64,000 nucleotides of DNA from Ornithinimicrobium cryptoxanthini (GCF_023923205.1 NZ_CP099490.1:868001-932000); one strand, 5' to 3'; shown: positions 24,486 through 32,191, counted from the stretch's first letter. Notes: generated by a model not told the origin, from the sequence alone. Made by a program: numbers and translations.

Positions 24486-26620
24486 CGCTGCCGCTCAGCG
24501 GACCCGCCACGGAGGTCCCCGGCTCGGCGGACGACATCCTGCGTGGCCTCGACCCCGAGCAGCACGCGGTCGCCGCGACTCCGACCGGGCCGATGTGCGT
24601 CCTCGCCGGGGCCGGGACGGGCAAGACCCGGGCGATCACGCACCGCATCGCGTATGGCGTGTGGTCCGGGGCCTACCAGCCGCACCAGGTGCTGGCGGTC
24701 ACCTTCACGGCCAGGGCTGCCGGCGAGATGCGCACGCGACTGCGTGGGCTCGGCGTCCCCGGTGTGCAGGCCCGCACCTTCCACGCGGCGGCACTGCGCC
24801 AGCTGCAGTACTTCTGGCCCCAGGCTGTGGGCGGTGCACCACCTGACGTCGTCGCGCACAAGGCCCCTGCGGTCGCGGAGGCCGCAGGACGGCTCCGGCT
24901 GCGGCTGGACCGTCCGGCGCTGCGTGACCTCGCGTCCGAGATCGAGTGGGCCAAGGTCAACCTGATCACCCCACAGGCCTATCCCGCCGCTGTCCAGCAC
25001 CTGCGCGACGGCGTCGCGGGCCTCGACCTGACGGCGGTCGCCCGCGTGATGAGCGCCTACGAGGACGTCAAGGGCGAGCGACACGTCATCGACTTCGAGG
25101 ATGTGCTCCTGCTCATGGTCGGCGTCCTCGACGCGCACCCGAGGATCGCTGCCTCGGTGCGCGACCAGTACCGCCACTTCGTGGTCGACGAGTACCAGGA
25201 CGTCAACCCGGTCCAGCAACAGCTGCTCGAGCTGTGGGCCGGTGGCCGCGACGAGGTCTGCGTGGTGGGCGACCCCGCCCAGACCATCTACTCCTTCACC
25301 GGCGCCTCACCCAAGCACCTGCTCGAGTTCCCGAAGCGGCACCCGGACGCCACCGTCGTGCGGTTGGTGCGCAACTATCGCTCCACCCCCCAGATCGTCC
25401 AGGTGGCCAACCTCGTGCTCGGCTCGGCCGCGCGCGGCGGTGTCGACCTCCAGGCCCAACGTGAGGCAGGTCCGGCCCCCACGCTCACGGCATACCCTGA
25501 TGATGTCGCGGAGGCCGCGGGGGTCGCGGCACAGATCAGGAAGTTGGTCGACGCAGGCACGGATGCCAGCGAGATCGCGGTCCTCTTCCGCACCAATGCG
25601 CAGTCCGAGGCGGTGGAGTCGGCCCTCGCCAGGCAGGACGTGCCCTACCTGGTGCGTGGGGGAGAGCGCTTCTTCTCTCGCCCCGAGGTCCGTCAGGCCA
25701 TCGTGCTGCTGCGCGGGGCGGCGCGCGGTGACAGCAGCACCAGGCCACTGGGAGAGGTGGTGCGCGACGTGCTCGGTGGCGCCGGCTGGAGCCCACAGCA
25801 ACCCGCCGCGGGGGCAGCCTCCCGCGAGCGCTGGGAGTCGCTGCAGGCGCTGGCCAACCTCAGCGACGACCTGGCCGCCGTCGATCCCGAGATGCGGATC
25901 CCCGGCCTGGTCGCCGAGCTCGACCGGCGCGCGGCCGAGCAGCACGCGCCGACCGTGCAGGGAGTCACCCTGGCGTCGTTGCACGCGGCCAAGGGGCTGG
26001 AGTGGGAGGTCGTCTGCATCATCGGGTGCAGCGAGGGTCTGCTCCCGGTGTCGATGGCCGAGGGAGCTGAGCGGATCGAGGAGGAGCGCCGGCTCCTCTA
26101 TGTCGGGTTGACCCGCGCGCGTCGGACGCTGCTGCTGAGCTGGGCCGCGGCCCGCGGGGCAGGAGGGCGGGCCGGCCGCAGCCCGTCGCGGTTCCTGAGA
26201 CCGGCCGGACGTCTGCTGGGCCTGTCGGACGCGACGTCGGCACGGACACCCAAGCCGGCCGCCAAGCGCGCACCCCGACCCAAGAACTGCCGCACCTGCG
26301 GGACCGTCCTGGGCTCGGCGGCAGAACGAAAGATCGGGCGGTGTGCCGAATGCCCGCCGACCTACGACGAGGCCACATTCGAGCGGTTGCGCGATTGGCG
26401 TCTGGCGACGTCGCGGGACCAGGACGTGCCGGCGTTCGTCGTCTTCACCGACGCCACCCTGACCGCGATCGCGGAGTCCGGGCCGACAACCCTGCAGGGT
26501 CTCGCTGACATCGCGGGGGTAGGACCACGCAAACTGGAGCTTTACGGCGCCGATGTGCTGACCGTTCTTGCTGGTCAGAAGGTTGACGACGGGACTGGCA
26601 AAAATACTTCCGATAAATAG
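24482..26620 (+). CDS. uvrD2: ATP-dependent DNA helicase UvrD2 with tetracysteine and HRDC domains
   Basis: 712-aa SF1 helicase. Motor motifs: GAGTGKTRAIT (about residues 42-52), VVDEYQDVNPVQQ, VGDPAQTIYSFTGASP and VGLTRARRTLL. After the motor comes a tetracysteine element (CRTCGTVLGS, then CAECPP, about 605-625) and a C-terminal HRDC domain (about 635-705, ending in GLADIAGVGPRKLELYG). This architecture defines mycobacterial UvrD2, where the Cys4 module is needed for unwinding. The GTG overlaps the nudC stop by 4 nt, so it is translationally coupled. Its last codons overlap the whiB7 promoter region. Confidence 0.93.
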   Translation: MTLPLSGPATEVPGSADDILRGLDPEQHAVAATPTGPMCVLAGAGTGKTRAITHRIAYGVWSGAYQPHQVLAVTFTARAAGEMRTRLRGLGVPGVQARTFHAAALRQLQYFWPQAVGGAPPDVVAHKAPAVAEAAGRLRLRLDRPALRDLASEIEWAKVNLITPQAYPAAVQHLRDGVAGLDLTAVARVMSAYEDVKGERHVIDFEDVLLLMVGVLDAHPRIAASVRDQYRHFVVDEYQDVNPVQQQLLELWAGGRDEVCVVGDPAQTIYSFTGASPKHLLEFPKRHPDATVVRLVRNYRSTPQIVQVANLVLGSAARGGVDLQAQREAGPAPTLTAYPDDVAEAAGVAAQIRKLVDAGTDASEIAVLFRTNAQSEAVESALARQDVPYLVRGGERFFSRPEVRQAIVLLRGAARGDSSTRPLGEVVRDVLGGAGWSPQQPAAGAASRERWESLQALANLSDDLAAVDPEMRIPGLVAELDRRAAEQHAPTVQGVTLASLHAAKGLEWEVVCIIGCSEGLLPVSMAEGAERIEEERRLLYVGLTRARRTLLLSWAAARGAGGRAGRSPSRFLRPAGRLLGLSDATSARTPKPAAKRAPRPKNCRTCGTVLGSAAERKIGRCAECPPTYDEATFERLRDWRLATSRDQDVPAFVVFTDATLTAIAESGPTTLQGLADIAGVGPRKLELYGADVLTVLAGQKVDDGTGKNTSDK

Positions 26621-26651
26621 ATTGCGGCCGTGTGCATGAGGGGCGTACGGT
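26599..26651 (+). promoter_or_regulatory. whiB7-type promoter: AT-rich box, -35 TTGCGG, -10 TACGGT
   Basis: An A/T-rich stretch (26599-26621, CAAAAATACTTCCGATAAAT and flanks) abuts TTGCGG (26622-26627); after 18 nt comes TACGGT (26646-26651). WhiB7 proteins recognise A/T-rich DNA immediately upstream of the -35 hexamer through their AT-hook, so this fits autoregulation. The box overlaps the uvrD2 3' end and stop codon. Confidence 0.65.
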
Positions 26652-26719
26652 ATTTCCTGACCAACCCGCCGGGGGTGACAACCGGGGGCCCAGCAGGACG
26701 ACGAGAGGAGGACGGAACA

Positions 26720-26905
26720 ATGGAGAACATGACCTTGACCGGCGTGGCAGGCACTGCGACTGCCGTGTGCCCGGCGTCCGTCCGTCCGCTCCTGCGTGAT
26801 CGGTGGATTCGTCGTGGCGCAGGTGGAGTGGGTGCCGACTTCGGCGCCATCCGCACGTTCCCTGCCATTGATGTGGCGTTCCCCTTTGTGAGGGTTCTGG
26901 ACTAG
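26720..26905 (+). CDS. whiB7 leader reading frame (uORF), 61 aa
   Basis: ATG preceded by GAGGAGGACGGAACA (GGAGGA about 8 nt upstream). It encodes MENMTLTGVAGTATAVC and continues through SVRPLLRDRW to end in VAFPFVRVLD, with TAG at 26903-26905, only 15 nt before an attenuator hairpin. I recognise no protein domain. whiB7/wblC leaders in mycobacteria and Streptomyces are known to carry upstream frames whose stalled translation relieves premature termination, and position argues for that role. The actual uORF could start at an internal codon; the peptide may matter only as a ribosome sensor. Confidence 0.5.
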   Translation: MENMTLTGVAGTATAVCPASVRPLLRDRWIRRGAGGVGADFGAIRTFPAIDVAFPFVRVLD

Positions 26906-26920
26906 ATCCACCCCTTTGCA

Positions 26921-26957
26921 GGCCGCGGAACCCCATCTGAGGATCCGCGGCCTTTGT
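26921..26957 (+). terminator. Attenuator hairpin upstream of whiB7
   Basis: GGCCGCGGA (26921-26929) pairs perfectly with TCCGCGGCC (26944-26952), loop 14 nt, followed by TTTGTG. It ends 49 nt before the whiB7 ATG. GGGTTCTG (26892-26899), in the last codons of the leader frame, can pair with CGGAACCC (26926-26933, one G-U pair), which would break the hairpin: a candidate antiterminator. Confidence 0.7.
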
Positions 26958-27005
26958 GCATCGTGACGGTGCCATGGCCAGGTCCTTGTCCAAGGAGTCA
27001 AAGCC

Positions 27006-27440
27006 ATGAGTGACCAGCATCGGGCCAACGGCCCGCACAGCAACTGCACACCACGCGAGGAAGGGGCAAGCGTGCCTAGCCACGTAGGCGTGATCACCCA
27101 CGCCGCCTCCATGCACAACCAGTCCATGCACAGCCAGCTGACGCAGCACGACACCACCGAGGGCGCAGACCTCTGGTCGCTCGGGGGGATCCTCAGCGCA
27201 GAGGCAGACCTGCCCTGCAGGCAGAACCCGGCGGACCTGTGGTTCGCCGAGGCACCCGAGGATGTCGAGGCTGCCAAGGCCCTCTGCGCCGACTGCCCGA
27301 TCCGCACCCAGTGCCTGGCACAGGCTCTGGAACGGAGCGAGCCGTGGGGTGTCTGGGGCGGCCAGCTCGTGCTCCAGGGCGTCGTGGTGCCGCGCAAGCG
27401 GCCCCGTGGGCGCCCGCGCAAGAACCCTGTCGCAGCGTGA
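27006..27440 (+). CDS. whiB7: WhiB7/WblC antibiotic-response transcription factor
   Basis: 144-aa WhiB-family iron-sulfur regulator that activates intrinsic resistance genes after ribosome inhibition. Cluster ligands are Cys71, Cys94, Cys97 and Cys103 (LPCRQN, then CADCPIRTQC); the sigma-contacting turn is GVWGG (115-119); the C-terminal AT-hook RPRGRPRK (132-139) is diagnostic for WhiB7. The ATG at 27006 has AAGGAG 9 nt upstream; a GTG at 27072 also has a purine-rich site and would remove a long, poorly conserved N-terminus. It is controlled by the upstream promoter, leader frame and attenuator. Genes it may regulate are outside what can be judged here. Confidence 0.93.
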   Translation: MSDQHRANGPHSNCTPREEGASVPSHVGVITHAASMHNQSMHSQLTQHDTTEGADLWSLGGILSAEADLPCRQNPADLWFAEAPEDVEAAKALCADCPIRTQCLAQALERSEPWGVWGGQLVLQGVVVPRKRPRGRPRKNPVAA

Positions 27441-27474
27441 GCGGCGGCAGGCCAAGACCTTTTAGGAGACCACC

Positions 27475-27600
27475 ATGCATCACCTGCTTGACGCACAGGT
27501 GGCCCGCTCGCAACACGTCGAACGGACCATGAACCTGGAGCTGGAGCACCGCCAGAAGTTGGCGGGGAGCCTGGGTCCAGTGCAACACCAACAGCGGTGA
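27475..27600 (+). CDS. 41-aa hypothetical protein downstream of whiB7
   Basis: Frame MHHLLDAQVARSQHVERT followed by MNLELEHRQKLAGSL and a Gln/His-rich end. It has an excellent ribosome-binding site (AGGAG, 6 nt before the ATG), starts 34 nt after whiB7 and ends before a strong terminator, so it should be on the whiB7 transcript. It is predicted to be one amphipathic helix. I do not recognise the family. If expressed it would be induced with WhiB7 by ribosome-targeting antibiotics (inference). Confidence 0.5.
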   Translation: MHHLLDAQVARSQHVERTMNLELEHRQKLAGSLGPVQHQQR

Positions 27601-27655
27601 CACCGGGACCTGCCGGGGCGCATTGCCACGCGCCGCAGCTGGAACAGATCGGATC

Positions 27656-27704
27656 AGGACGCAGTGGGGCCGACGCGCACGCCGGGTCAGCCCCACTGCG
27701 TTCT
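27656..27704 (+). terminator. Terminator of the whiB7 transcript
   Basis: ACGCAGTGGGGC (27659-27670) pairs perfectly with GCCCCACTGCGT (27690-27701), extendable to 15 bp with one G-U, followed by TTCTGC. It also faces the convergent gene ending at 27742. Confidence 0.75.
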
Positions 27705-27741
27705 GCTGTCCGCCCGCCCGGCCTCGTGCCGCCCGGCCGGG

Positions 27742-28314
27742 TCAACCCTGGGGGCGACCGACGAGGAAACCCTTCATCAGTTTGGTGAGTACTGGAGCCA
27801 CCAGATAGACCATGGCCCCCACGATGAGCACCACGTTGATGGCGGTCATCACCAGGAACGGCAGGCCGAGCCGATCCCAGAGGGGCGTCAGGAAATAGAG
27901 AATGACGGAGGCCAGCGGCCAGATGCCCAACCAGGTGACGACCGCCGTCTTCCAGCGGGGCGGGCGGGTGTGCTCCGGCACCGACGGCCCGACGAACCAC
28001 TCCTCCAGCGCGTTCAGCCGACGGTGCTCCGGCTCGCCCTCGGCATGGGCGCGCATGCGGGCGAAGATCTCGCGCCGGTCAATCGATGCGTCCCACTCAG
28101 CCAGGCCACCCTCGGAACCGAAGTTCACCACGACCTGATAGACGCTGCTGTCAGGCTCGGGCGGGATGATGTCCGCCCCCAGAAAGCCCTGGTGGCGCTT
28201 CATCAGCACGAACATCTCACGCACGAGCTCCTCATACGCAGACTCGTGACCCGGCCGCACCTTGCGCCGGGCGATGCGGGTGACGCCCGTCTGGCTGTGG
28301 TCGCTCTGGGACAT
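27742..28314 (-). CDS. ABM-like (antibiotic biosynthesis monooxygenase fold) protein with C-terminal membrane helices
   Basis: 190-aa protein. Residues about 10-95 resemble the ferredoxin-like ABM fold (RIARRKVRPGHESAYEELVR, HQGFLGADIIPPE), and residues about 120-180 form two membrane helices (AVVTWLGIWPLASVILYFL and TAINVVLIVGAMVYLVAPVL). Such ABM-plus-membrane fusions are widespread but uncharacterised; there is no evidence of antibiotic synthesis here. The ATG at 28314 has GGAGG 4 nt upstream; an upstream in-frame extension to 28377 lacks such a site. Confidence 0.72.
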   Translation of the reverse strand: MSQSDHSQTGVTRIARRKVRPGHESAYEELVREMFVLMKRHQGFLGADIIPPEPDSSVYQVVVNFGSEGGLAEWDASIDRREIFARMRAHAEGEPEHRRLNALEEWFVGPSVPEHTRPPRWKTAVVTWLGIWPLASVILYFLTPLWDRLGLPFLVMTAINVVLIVGAMVYLVAPVLTKLMKGFLVGRPQG

Positions 28315-28462
28315 CACGCCTCCGCGGTCACGATCCGTTGGTCGGGACATCGTCGCATCAGCACGCGCAGTTGTCACGCGGCCCCGGCTGCCGACGCAGT
28401 CGTCCCTCGGCGCCGCCGCTGTTGGCCCTAGGGTGTGGTCGCCTCCTCTCCTCGGGCGGGAC

Positions 28463-29293
28463 TCAGGCAGGGGCCGACGGTGCGGGGCGGAGGCAGTCGC
28501 AGTGGGGGTGGGGCGTCCAGACCCGGGTGCGGACCTCGGGCCAGGGGAGAGAGATCTGCCAGGAGACGCCGGTGGCGACCTGTGGAGTGGTCAGGCTCTC
28601 TCGCGCCAGCATCGCGACGAGGGCGGCGACAGTGTTGGCCTGCGCGGGGACCGCGTCGACACTGATGCCCAGATCGCTGGTGGGAGTAGTGATCTGGGAC
28701 AAGATGCGGGGCCAGGCCTGATCGCGGTCGCAACGGTGGAGGTCCAGGCACCGCAGGCAGGCGGAGACGCCTGGGTGGATCAGCGGTCCGATGATGACCT
28801 CACCGTCGCGCAGGACCACCGGCAGGTGCGTGACCCGGGCCCGCTGACACGCCGCGCCCTCGTCCGGTGCGATCGCGTCGCGGCCACAGAGCACCGCCAG
28901 GTCTGCCGCCGCGAGATCAGTCGGGTCGGGGTCGACGACCATGTCGACGCCGGTCGACTGCAGGTGCTCGCGCACCAGCTCGACGACGATGCCCCGACCC
29001 GGGACGCAGAGGCGATGGGTGCCAGCAATGATCGTGTCCGGGACCAGGAGACCATTGCTGCGCAGCGCGCCGATGAAGTCGACCACGCGCTCCAGGGGGA
29101 CACCGAACCGCTCGGCCAGGGTCACATCCCGGGCCGTGCCGGCCGACTCCGACAGGGACAGCAGCAGCTCACTCTCGGACTCGGTCAGCCCTGCGAGCAC
29201 GATGCCGTGCGTGGGAGACATCCCGAACTGCACCTCACCAGGGGCGCGGCGCACCGGCAACGCTGAAGGACGGAGTCGGACCATCGGTGACAT
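28463..29293 (-). CDS. Stand-alone ThiF/E1-like protein (TOMM leader-peptide-binding type)
   Basis: 276-aa protein resembling the E1-like / cyclodehydratase C-protein family involved in azoline peptide biosynthesis. A winged-helix-like N-terminal part (about 25-90) precedes an E1-like alpha/beta segment (VDMVVDPDPTDLAAADLAVL, about 115-150) and the signature HPGVSACLRCLDLHRCDRD with clustered cysteines. No YcaO, dehydrogenase or precursor peptide gene is present nearby, and no GxGxxG nucleotide loop is evident, so TOMM synthesis is unlikely at this locus. This orphan is a conserved actinobacterial gene near uvrD2/whiB7 (recollection). An alternative ATG is at 29284. Confidence 0.6.
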   Translation of the reverse strand: MSPMVRLRPSALPVRRAPGEVQFGMSPTHGIVLAGLTESESELLLSLSESAGTARDVTLAERFGVPLERVVDFIGALRSNGLLVPDTIIAGTHRLCVPGRGIVVELVREHLQSTGVDMVVDPDPTDLAAADLAVLCGRDAIAPDEGAACQRARVTHLPVVLRDGEVIIGPLIHPGVSACLRCLDLHRCDRDQAWPRILSQITTPTSDLGISVDAVPAQANTVAALVAMLARESLTTPQVATGVSWQISLPWPEVRTRVWTPHPHCDCLRPAPSAPA

Positions 29294-29355
29294 GTGGGCA
29301 CCTTGCCACCTCGAGCAGTGTCGAGATCCTGTTCGTCCACAGGCCGGACACAACG

Positions 29356-29391
29356 CGAGGGCGGGTCGGTGCGAACACCGACCCGCCCTCG
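29356..29391 (-). terminator. Terminator of the DUF5679 gene
   Basis: CGAGGGCGGGTCGGTG (29356-29371) and CACCGACCCGCCCTCG (29376-29391) form a perfect 16-bp stem with a 4-nt loop, just past the DUF5679 stop on the minus strand. Confidence 0.8.
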
Positions 29392-29409
29392 TGCAGGCGT
29401 TGGTTCTGC

Positions 29410-29583
29410 TCAGGCGCTGGTGGCCTTGCCCAGGATCCGGTTGAGGTTGGTGCCACAGACGGGGCACTTGCCCTTGGCCATCCGGCGGCCGTTGGTCTCC
29501 ACCACGTTGCCCTCCGCCTCGCGCTTCTCCTTGCACTTCACGCAGTAGAAATCGCCCTTGTAGGTCTCGTTGGTCTCAGCCAT
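29410..29583 (-). CDS. DUF5679 zinc-ribbon-like small protein
   Basis: 57-aa protein MAETNETYKGDFYCVKCKEK, then a linker and KCPVCGTNLNRILG. Two CxxC pairs (CVKC and CPVC) indicate a small zinc ribbon. GAGGAG lies 9 nt before the ATG, and a TAGGGT -10 on the minus strand (about 29661-29666) may drive it with a leader of about 70 nt containing a GCGGGTC/GACCCGC hairpin. DUF5679 is a conserved actinobacterial family of unknown role. Confidence 0.85.
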   Translation of the reverse strand: MAETNETYKGDFYCVKCKEKREAEGNVVETNGRRMAKGKCPVCGTNLNRILGKATSA

Positions 29584-29771
29584 GGTCACTCACTCCTCAT
29601 CTATTGCACGGGCCGAAGCCCGAGGTCTGCGGGTCACGCGACCCGCACTTCTGTTCCACCCTAGACGCTGCTGAGCACAAAAACGGCAAATTTGCGCACC
29701 CCCTCCCGCGTGTCGGACCGTTGTGGACAACGGGTCAGGCCTGTCGGTGGAGGCGGCTAACGTGACTCTCC

Positions 29772-30359
29772 ATGACCCGCAGACCACTGGGACACGAGAG
29801 CAGCGGACCGACCCAGACCAACGCTCCACCCATCGAGATCCGCCGCAGCTCGCGCCGTCGGCGGACGGTGTCGGCGCGGATGGAGGCCGGCACCTTCGTG
29901 GTCCTGATGCCGGTGGGGCTGCGCCCTGAGGAGGAGCAGGGGCACGTCGACACCCTGCTGGCGCGCTATCAGCGCTCGCAGGCCAAGCAACGCCTGGCCA
30001 CGGAGGACCTGGCCGGGAGGGCGCGCCAGCTCTCGCAGACCTACCTGGACGGTCGGGCGCGTCCGACCTCGATCACGTGGGTGACCAACCAGCAGCACCG
30101 ATGGGGGTCGTGCAGCCCCGCGACCGGCACGATCCGGTTGTCGACGGCCCTCGACGGCATGCCGAGCTGGGTGGTTGACAGCGTCATCGTCCACGAGTTG
30201 GCGCACCTGCTGGAGGCCAACCACGGGCCACGCTTTAAGGCGCTCGTGCGCCGGTTCGAGCGCTACGACGAGGCCACGGCCTTCCTGCGTGGGGTGTCCT
30301 TCGCGCAGGGGCGATCGGTCGGTGACGATGACGCCGAGTCGGACATCGAGACCGGCTGA
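29772..30359 (+). CDS. YgjP/DUF45-type zinc metallopeptidase
   Basis: 195-aa protein with the zinc motif HELAH (141-145), a downstream His151 in ANHGPRF, and the family element WGSCSPATGTIRLS (111-124). This M48-like family (YgjP, WLM-related) comprises putative cytosolic proteases with unknown substrates. TAACGT lies 8 nt before the ATG, suggesting a leaderless transcript. The C-terminal 20 residues are acidic and probably disordered. In M. tuberculosis a similar gene lies in the Rv319x block. Confidence 0.85.
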   Translation: MTRRPLGHESSGPTQTNAPPIEIRRSSRRRRTVSARMEAGTFVVLMPVGLRPEEEQGHVDTLLARYQRSQAKQRLATEDLAGRARQLSQTYLDGRARPTSITWVTNQQHRWGSCSPATGTIRLSTALDGMPSWVVDSVIVHELAHLLEANHGPRFKALVRRFERYDEATAFLRGVSFAQGRSVGDDDAESDIETG

Positions 30360-30397
30360 TGGCGTTTGCTGAAGGCGTGGCTGCAGCGGGGCGCGCG

Positions 30398-30465
30398 CCG
30401 GTCACGCCGTCAGGCCACCCAACCGCGTGGACCGGTCACGCGCCAGGCCACCCAGCCGTGCGCGC
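30398..30465. repeat. Imperfect 34-bp direct duplication between convergent genes
   Basis: CCGGTCACGC, a 2-3 nt variable joint, then CAGGCCACCCA begins at 30398 and again at 30432; the copies differ by a one-base indel and a few substitutions. It starts 39 nt after the metallopeptidase stop. Confidence 0.75.
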
Positions 30466-30507
30466 CGGGCGCGGACCATCGGTGAGGCGACCTGCGTCCG
30501 CCTCCGA

Positions 30508-32022
30508 TCAGGGCTTTTCGTTGTTGAGGAGCCGCTCGAGCTCCTCGTCCATGCTCGTGTCGTCGGTGTCCCGGTGCGTGATCCGCTGGACGAAGCCCAA
30601 CGGGTCGTCCAGGTCAGCGGCCCGCGGCGCCACGTCGGGGTGGGCCCAGGCGGCGTCCCTGGCGTCCTGACCTGCCTCCGCCTCCAGCGCGGCCCACAGG
30701 TTGGCGGCGTCCCTCAGCCGCCGCGGACGCAGCTCCAGGCCCACGAGTGAGGCAAAGACCTTCTCCGCCGGACCGCCCGTGGCGCGACGTCGCCGGACGG
30801 TCTCGGCGAGAGCCTGCGCGTTGGGCAGGTGCTGCGCACAGGCCCTGCCCGCGACGGTGTCGACCCATCCCTCCACGAGCGCGAGATAGGTCTCCAAGCG
30901 CGTCAGCGCCGCCCGCTGGGCGGTGCTTGGTTCGGGCGCAAAGAGCGATCCGGCCATCGCCTGCTGCATCGCTTCCGGGTCGCTCGGGTCGACCGACCGG
31001 AGTGCCTGCTCGATGCCCTCGGTGTCGAACCGGATGTCCCGGGCATAGTCCTGCACGGCCGTGAGGAGCTGGGGACCCAGCCACGAGACCGCGGCGAAGA
31101 GTCGCACGCGGGCGGCCTCGCGGACCGCGAGATAGAGGTGGACCTCGCCCGGGTCGATCTCGAGACCCTCGGCGAAGGCCGCGATGTTCGCGGGCAGGAT
31201 CGCGACAGTCTCGCCTGGGAGCAGCGGCAGCCCGACCTCGGTGCCGGAGACCGTCTCGGCGGCTAGTCCGCCGACCGCCTGGCCGAGCTGGGAGCCAAAC
31301 ATGCCGGAGCTCATCCGACGCATCATCGGTTCCATCTGCCCCAGCAGGTCGCGGGGGTCCATGCCAGGCGGCATGCCCGGGATCTGCGGCAGCTCTCCCT
31401 CGCCGAGGTTGCTCAGCTGTTCCTGCATCGCCGTGGTCATGGCAGCCGCCACGCCGGCGGCGACCGGCTCGGTCAGCGCGCGCCAGACCGGCATGCTCTC
31501 CTCGACCCACTCCGCACGGCTGAGCGCGCGCGCCTGCCCCACTGGGGGAGCCATGTCTGTCACCTGGTCCAGCCAGAGGTTGGCCACCTGCACCACCTGT
31601 GCGACGTCCTGCGCGGTGGACTGCGAGATGCTCTGGTCGCCGGCCGCAGCAACAGCGTTGCGGGCGGCCTCCGTGGCGATGTCGGCGTTGACAGCGCTGC
31701 CGTCGTCGGCGCCGGACATCATCGCCTGCACCTGGGCCTGGACCAGCTGCATCATTGCCGGGTCGATCTGCCCCAGACCCATCGACTCGAGCTGCTCACG
31801 AAGCTCTGGGGGAATCTCCCCGCCGAAGAGGGCCGCGAAGGGGTCCTCGGCTCCCGCACCGGATGCGCCGACTGGTTCACTGGGAGTGGTGCCGTCAGTT
31901 TGGCCCGGGCCGTTCCCAGAACGCGGACCGTTGTCCGAAGACCCTCGGAACCCGATCGGCTGGTCGCGGTCGGCGTCGTCGTCCTGCGGATCCGGGCGAT
32001 CGGGGTTCATCTCGTCAGACAC
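30508..32022 (-). CDS. DUF2342 family protein (zinc-metalloprotease fold, metal motif lost)
   Basis: 504-aa protein of the DUF2342 family (similar to Rv3195), often annotated as zinc-dependent metalloprotease or F420-associated. Residues 1-65 are disordered and acidic; then comes a Met/Gln-rich helical region (about 66-250) and the DUF2342 core (about 250-490). At the position expected for HExxH the sequence is REAAR (301-305, in HLYLAVREAARVRLF), so the zinc site appears absent and protease activity should not be assumed. The GTG at 32022 has GGAAGGA about 7 nt upstream. It is divergent from the SDR gene. Confidence 0.82.
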   Translation of the reverse strand: MSDEMNPDRPDPQDDDADRDQPIGFRGSSDNGPRSGNGPGQTDGTTPSEPVGASGAGAEDPFAALFGGEIPPELREQLESMGLGQIDPAMMQLVQAQVQAMMSGADDGSAVNADIATEAARNAVAAAGDQSISQSTAQDVAQVVQVANLWLDQVTDMAPPVGQARALSRAEWVEESMPVWRALTEPVAAGVAAAMTTAMQEQLSNLGEGELPQIPGMPPGMDPRDLLGQMEPMMRRMSSGMFGSQLGQAVGGLAAETVSGTEVGLPLLPGETVAILPANIAAFAEGLEIDPGEVHLYLAVREAARVRLFAAVSWLGPQLLTAVQDYARDIRFDTEGIEQALRSVDPSDPEAMQQAMAGSLFAPEPSTAQRAALTRLETYLALVEGWVDTVAGRACAQHLPNAQALAETVRRRRATGGPAEKVFASLVGLELRPRRLRDAANLWAALEAEAGQDARDAAWAHPDVAPRAADLDDPLGFVQRITHRDTDDTSMDEELERLLNNEKP

Positions 32023-32191
32023 GGCACTGTCCTTCCGTCACTCTGCGTCGGCTTGCCCATCATGCCTGCACTGGGAGGATGACACTCGGGGCACCTCGTC
32101 GTAGGTGCTCCGTCACTGGGCATCTCGTGGCAGGGGCTGGCCCGATGGGTCCGAACTTCACTGTTACACCACACAACATGAGGAGGCGGTG

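Noticed and set aside
26983..26996. TCCTT-GTCC-AAGGA hairpin hiding the whiB7 ribosome-binding site
   Set aside because: Only 5 bp; too weak to claim as a separate control element, though it could add to the attenuator.
25307..28000. Minus-strand open frame of 897 codons across uvrD2, the whiB7 leader and whiB7
   Set aside because: No domains, crosses a promoter, an attenuator and a terminator, and lies opposite genes with clear motifs.
28463..29293. A bacteriocin or azoline-peptide (TOMM) biosynthetic cluster
   Set aside because: Only one E1-like gene; no YcaO, dehydrogenase, precursor peptide or transporter in the neighbourhood.
31805..31830. Hairpin GGGGGAATCTCCCC-like sequence as a regulatory element
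   Set aside because: Short, inside the DUF2342 coding region, and explained by codon composition.
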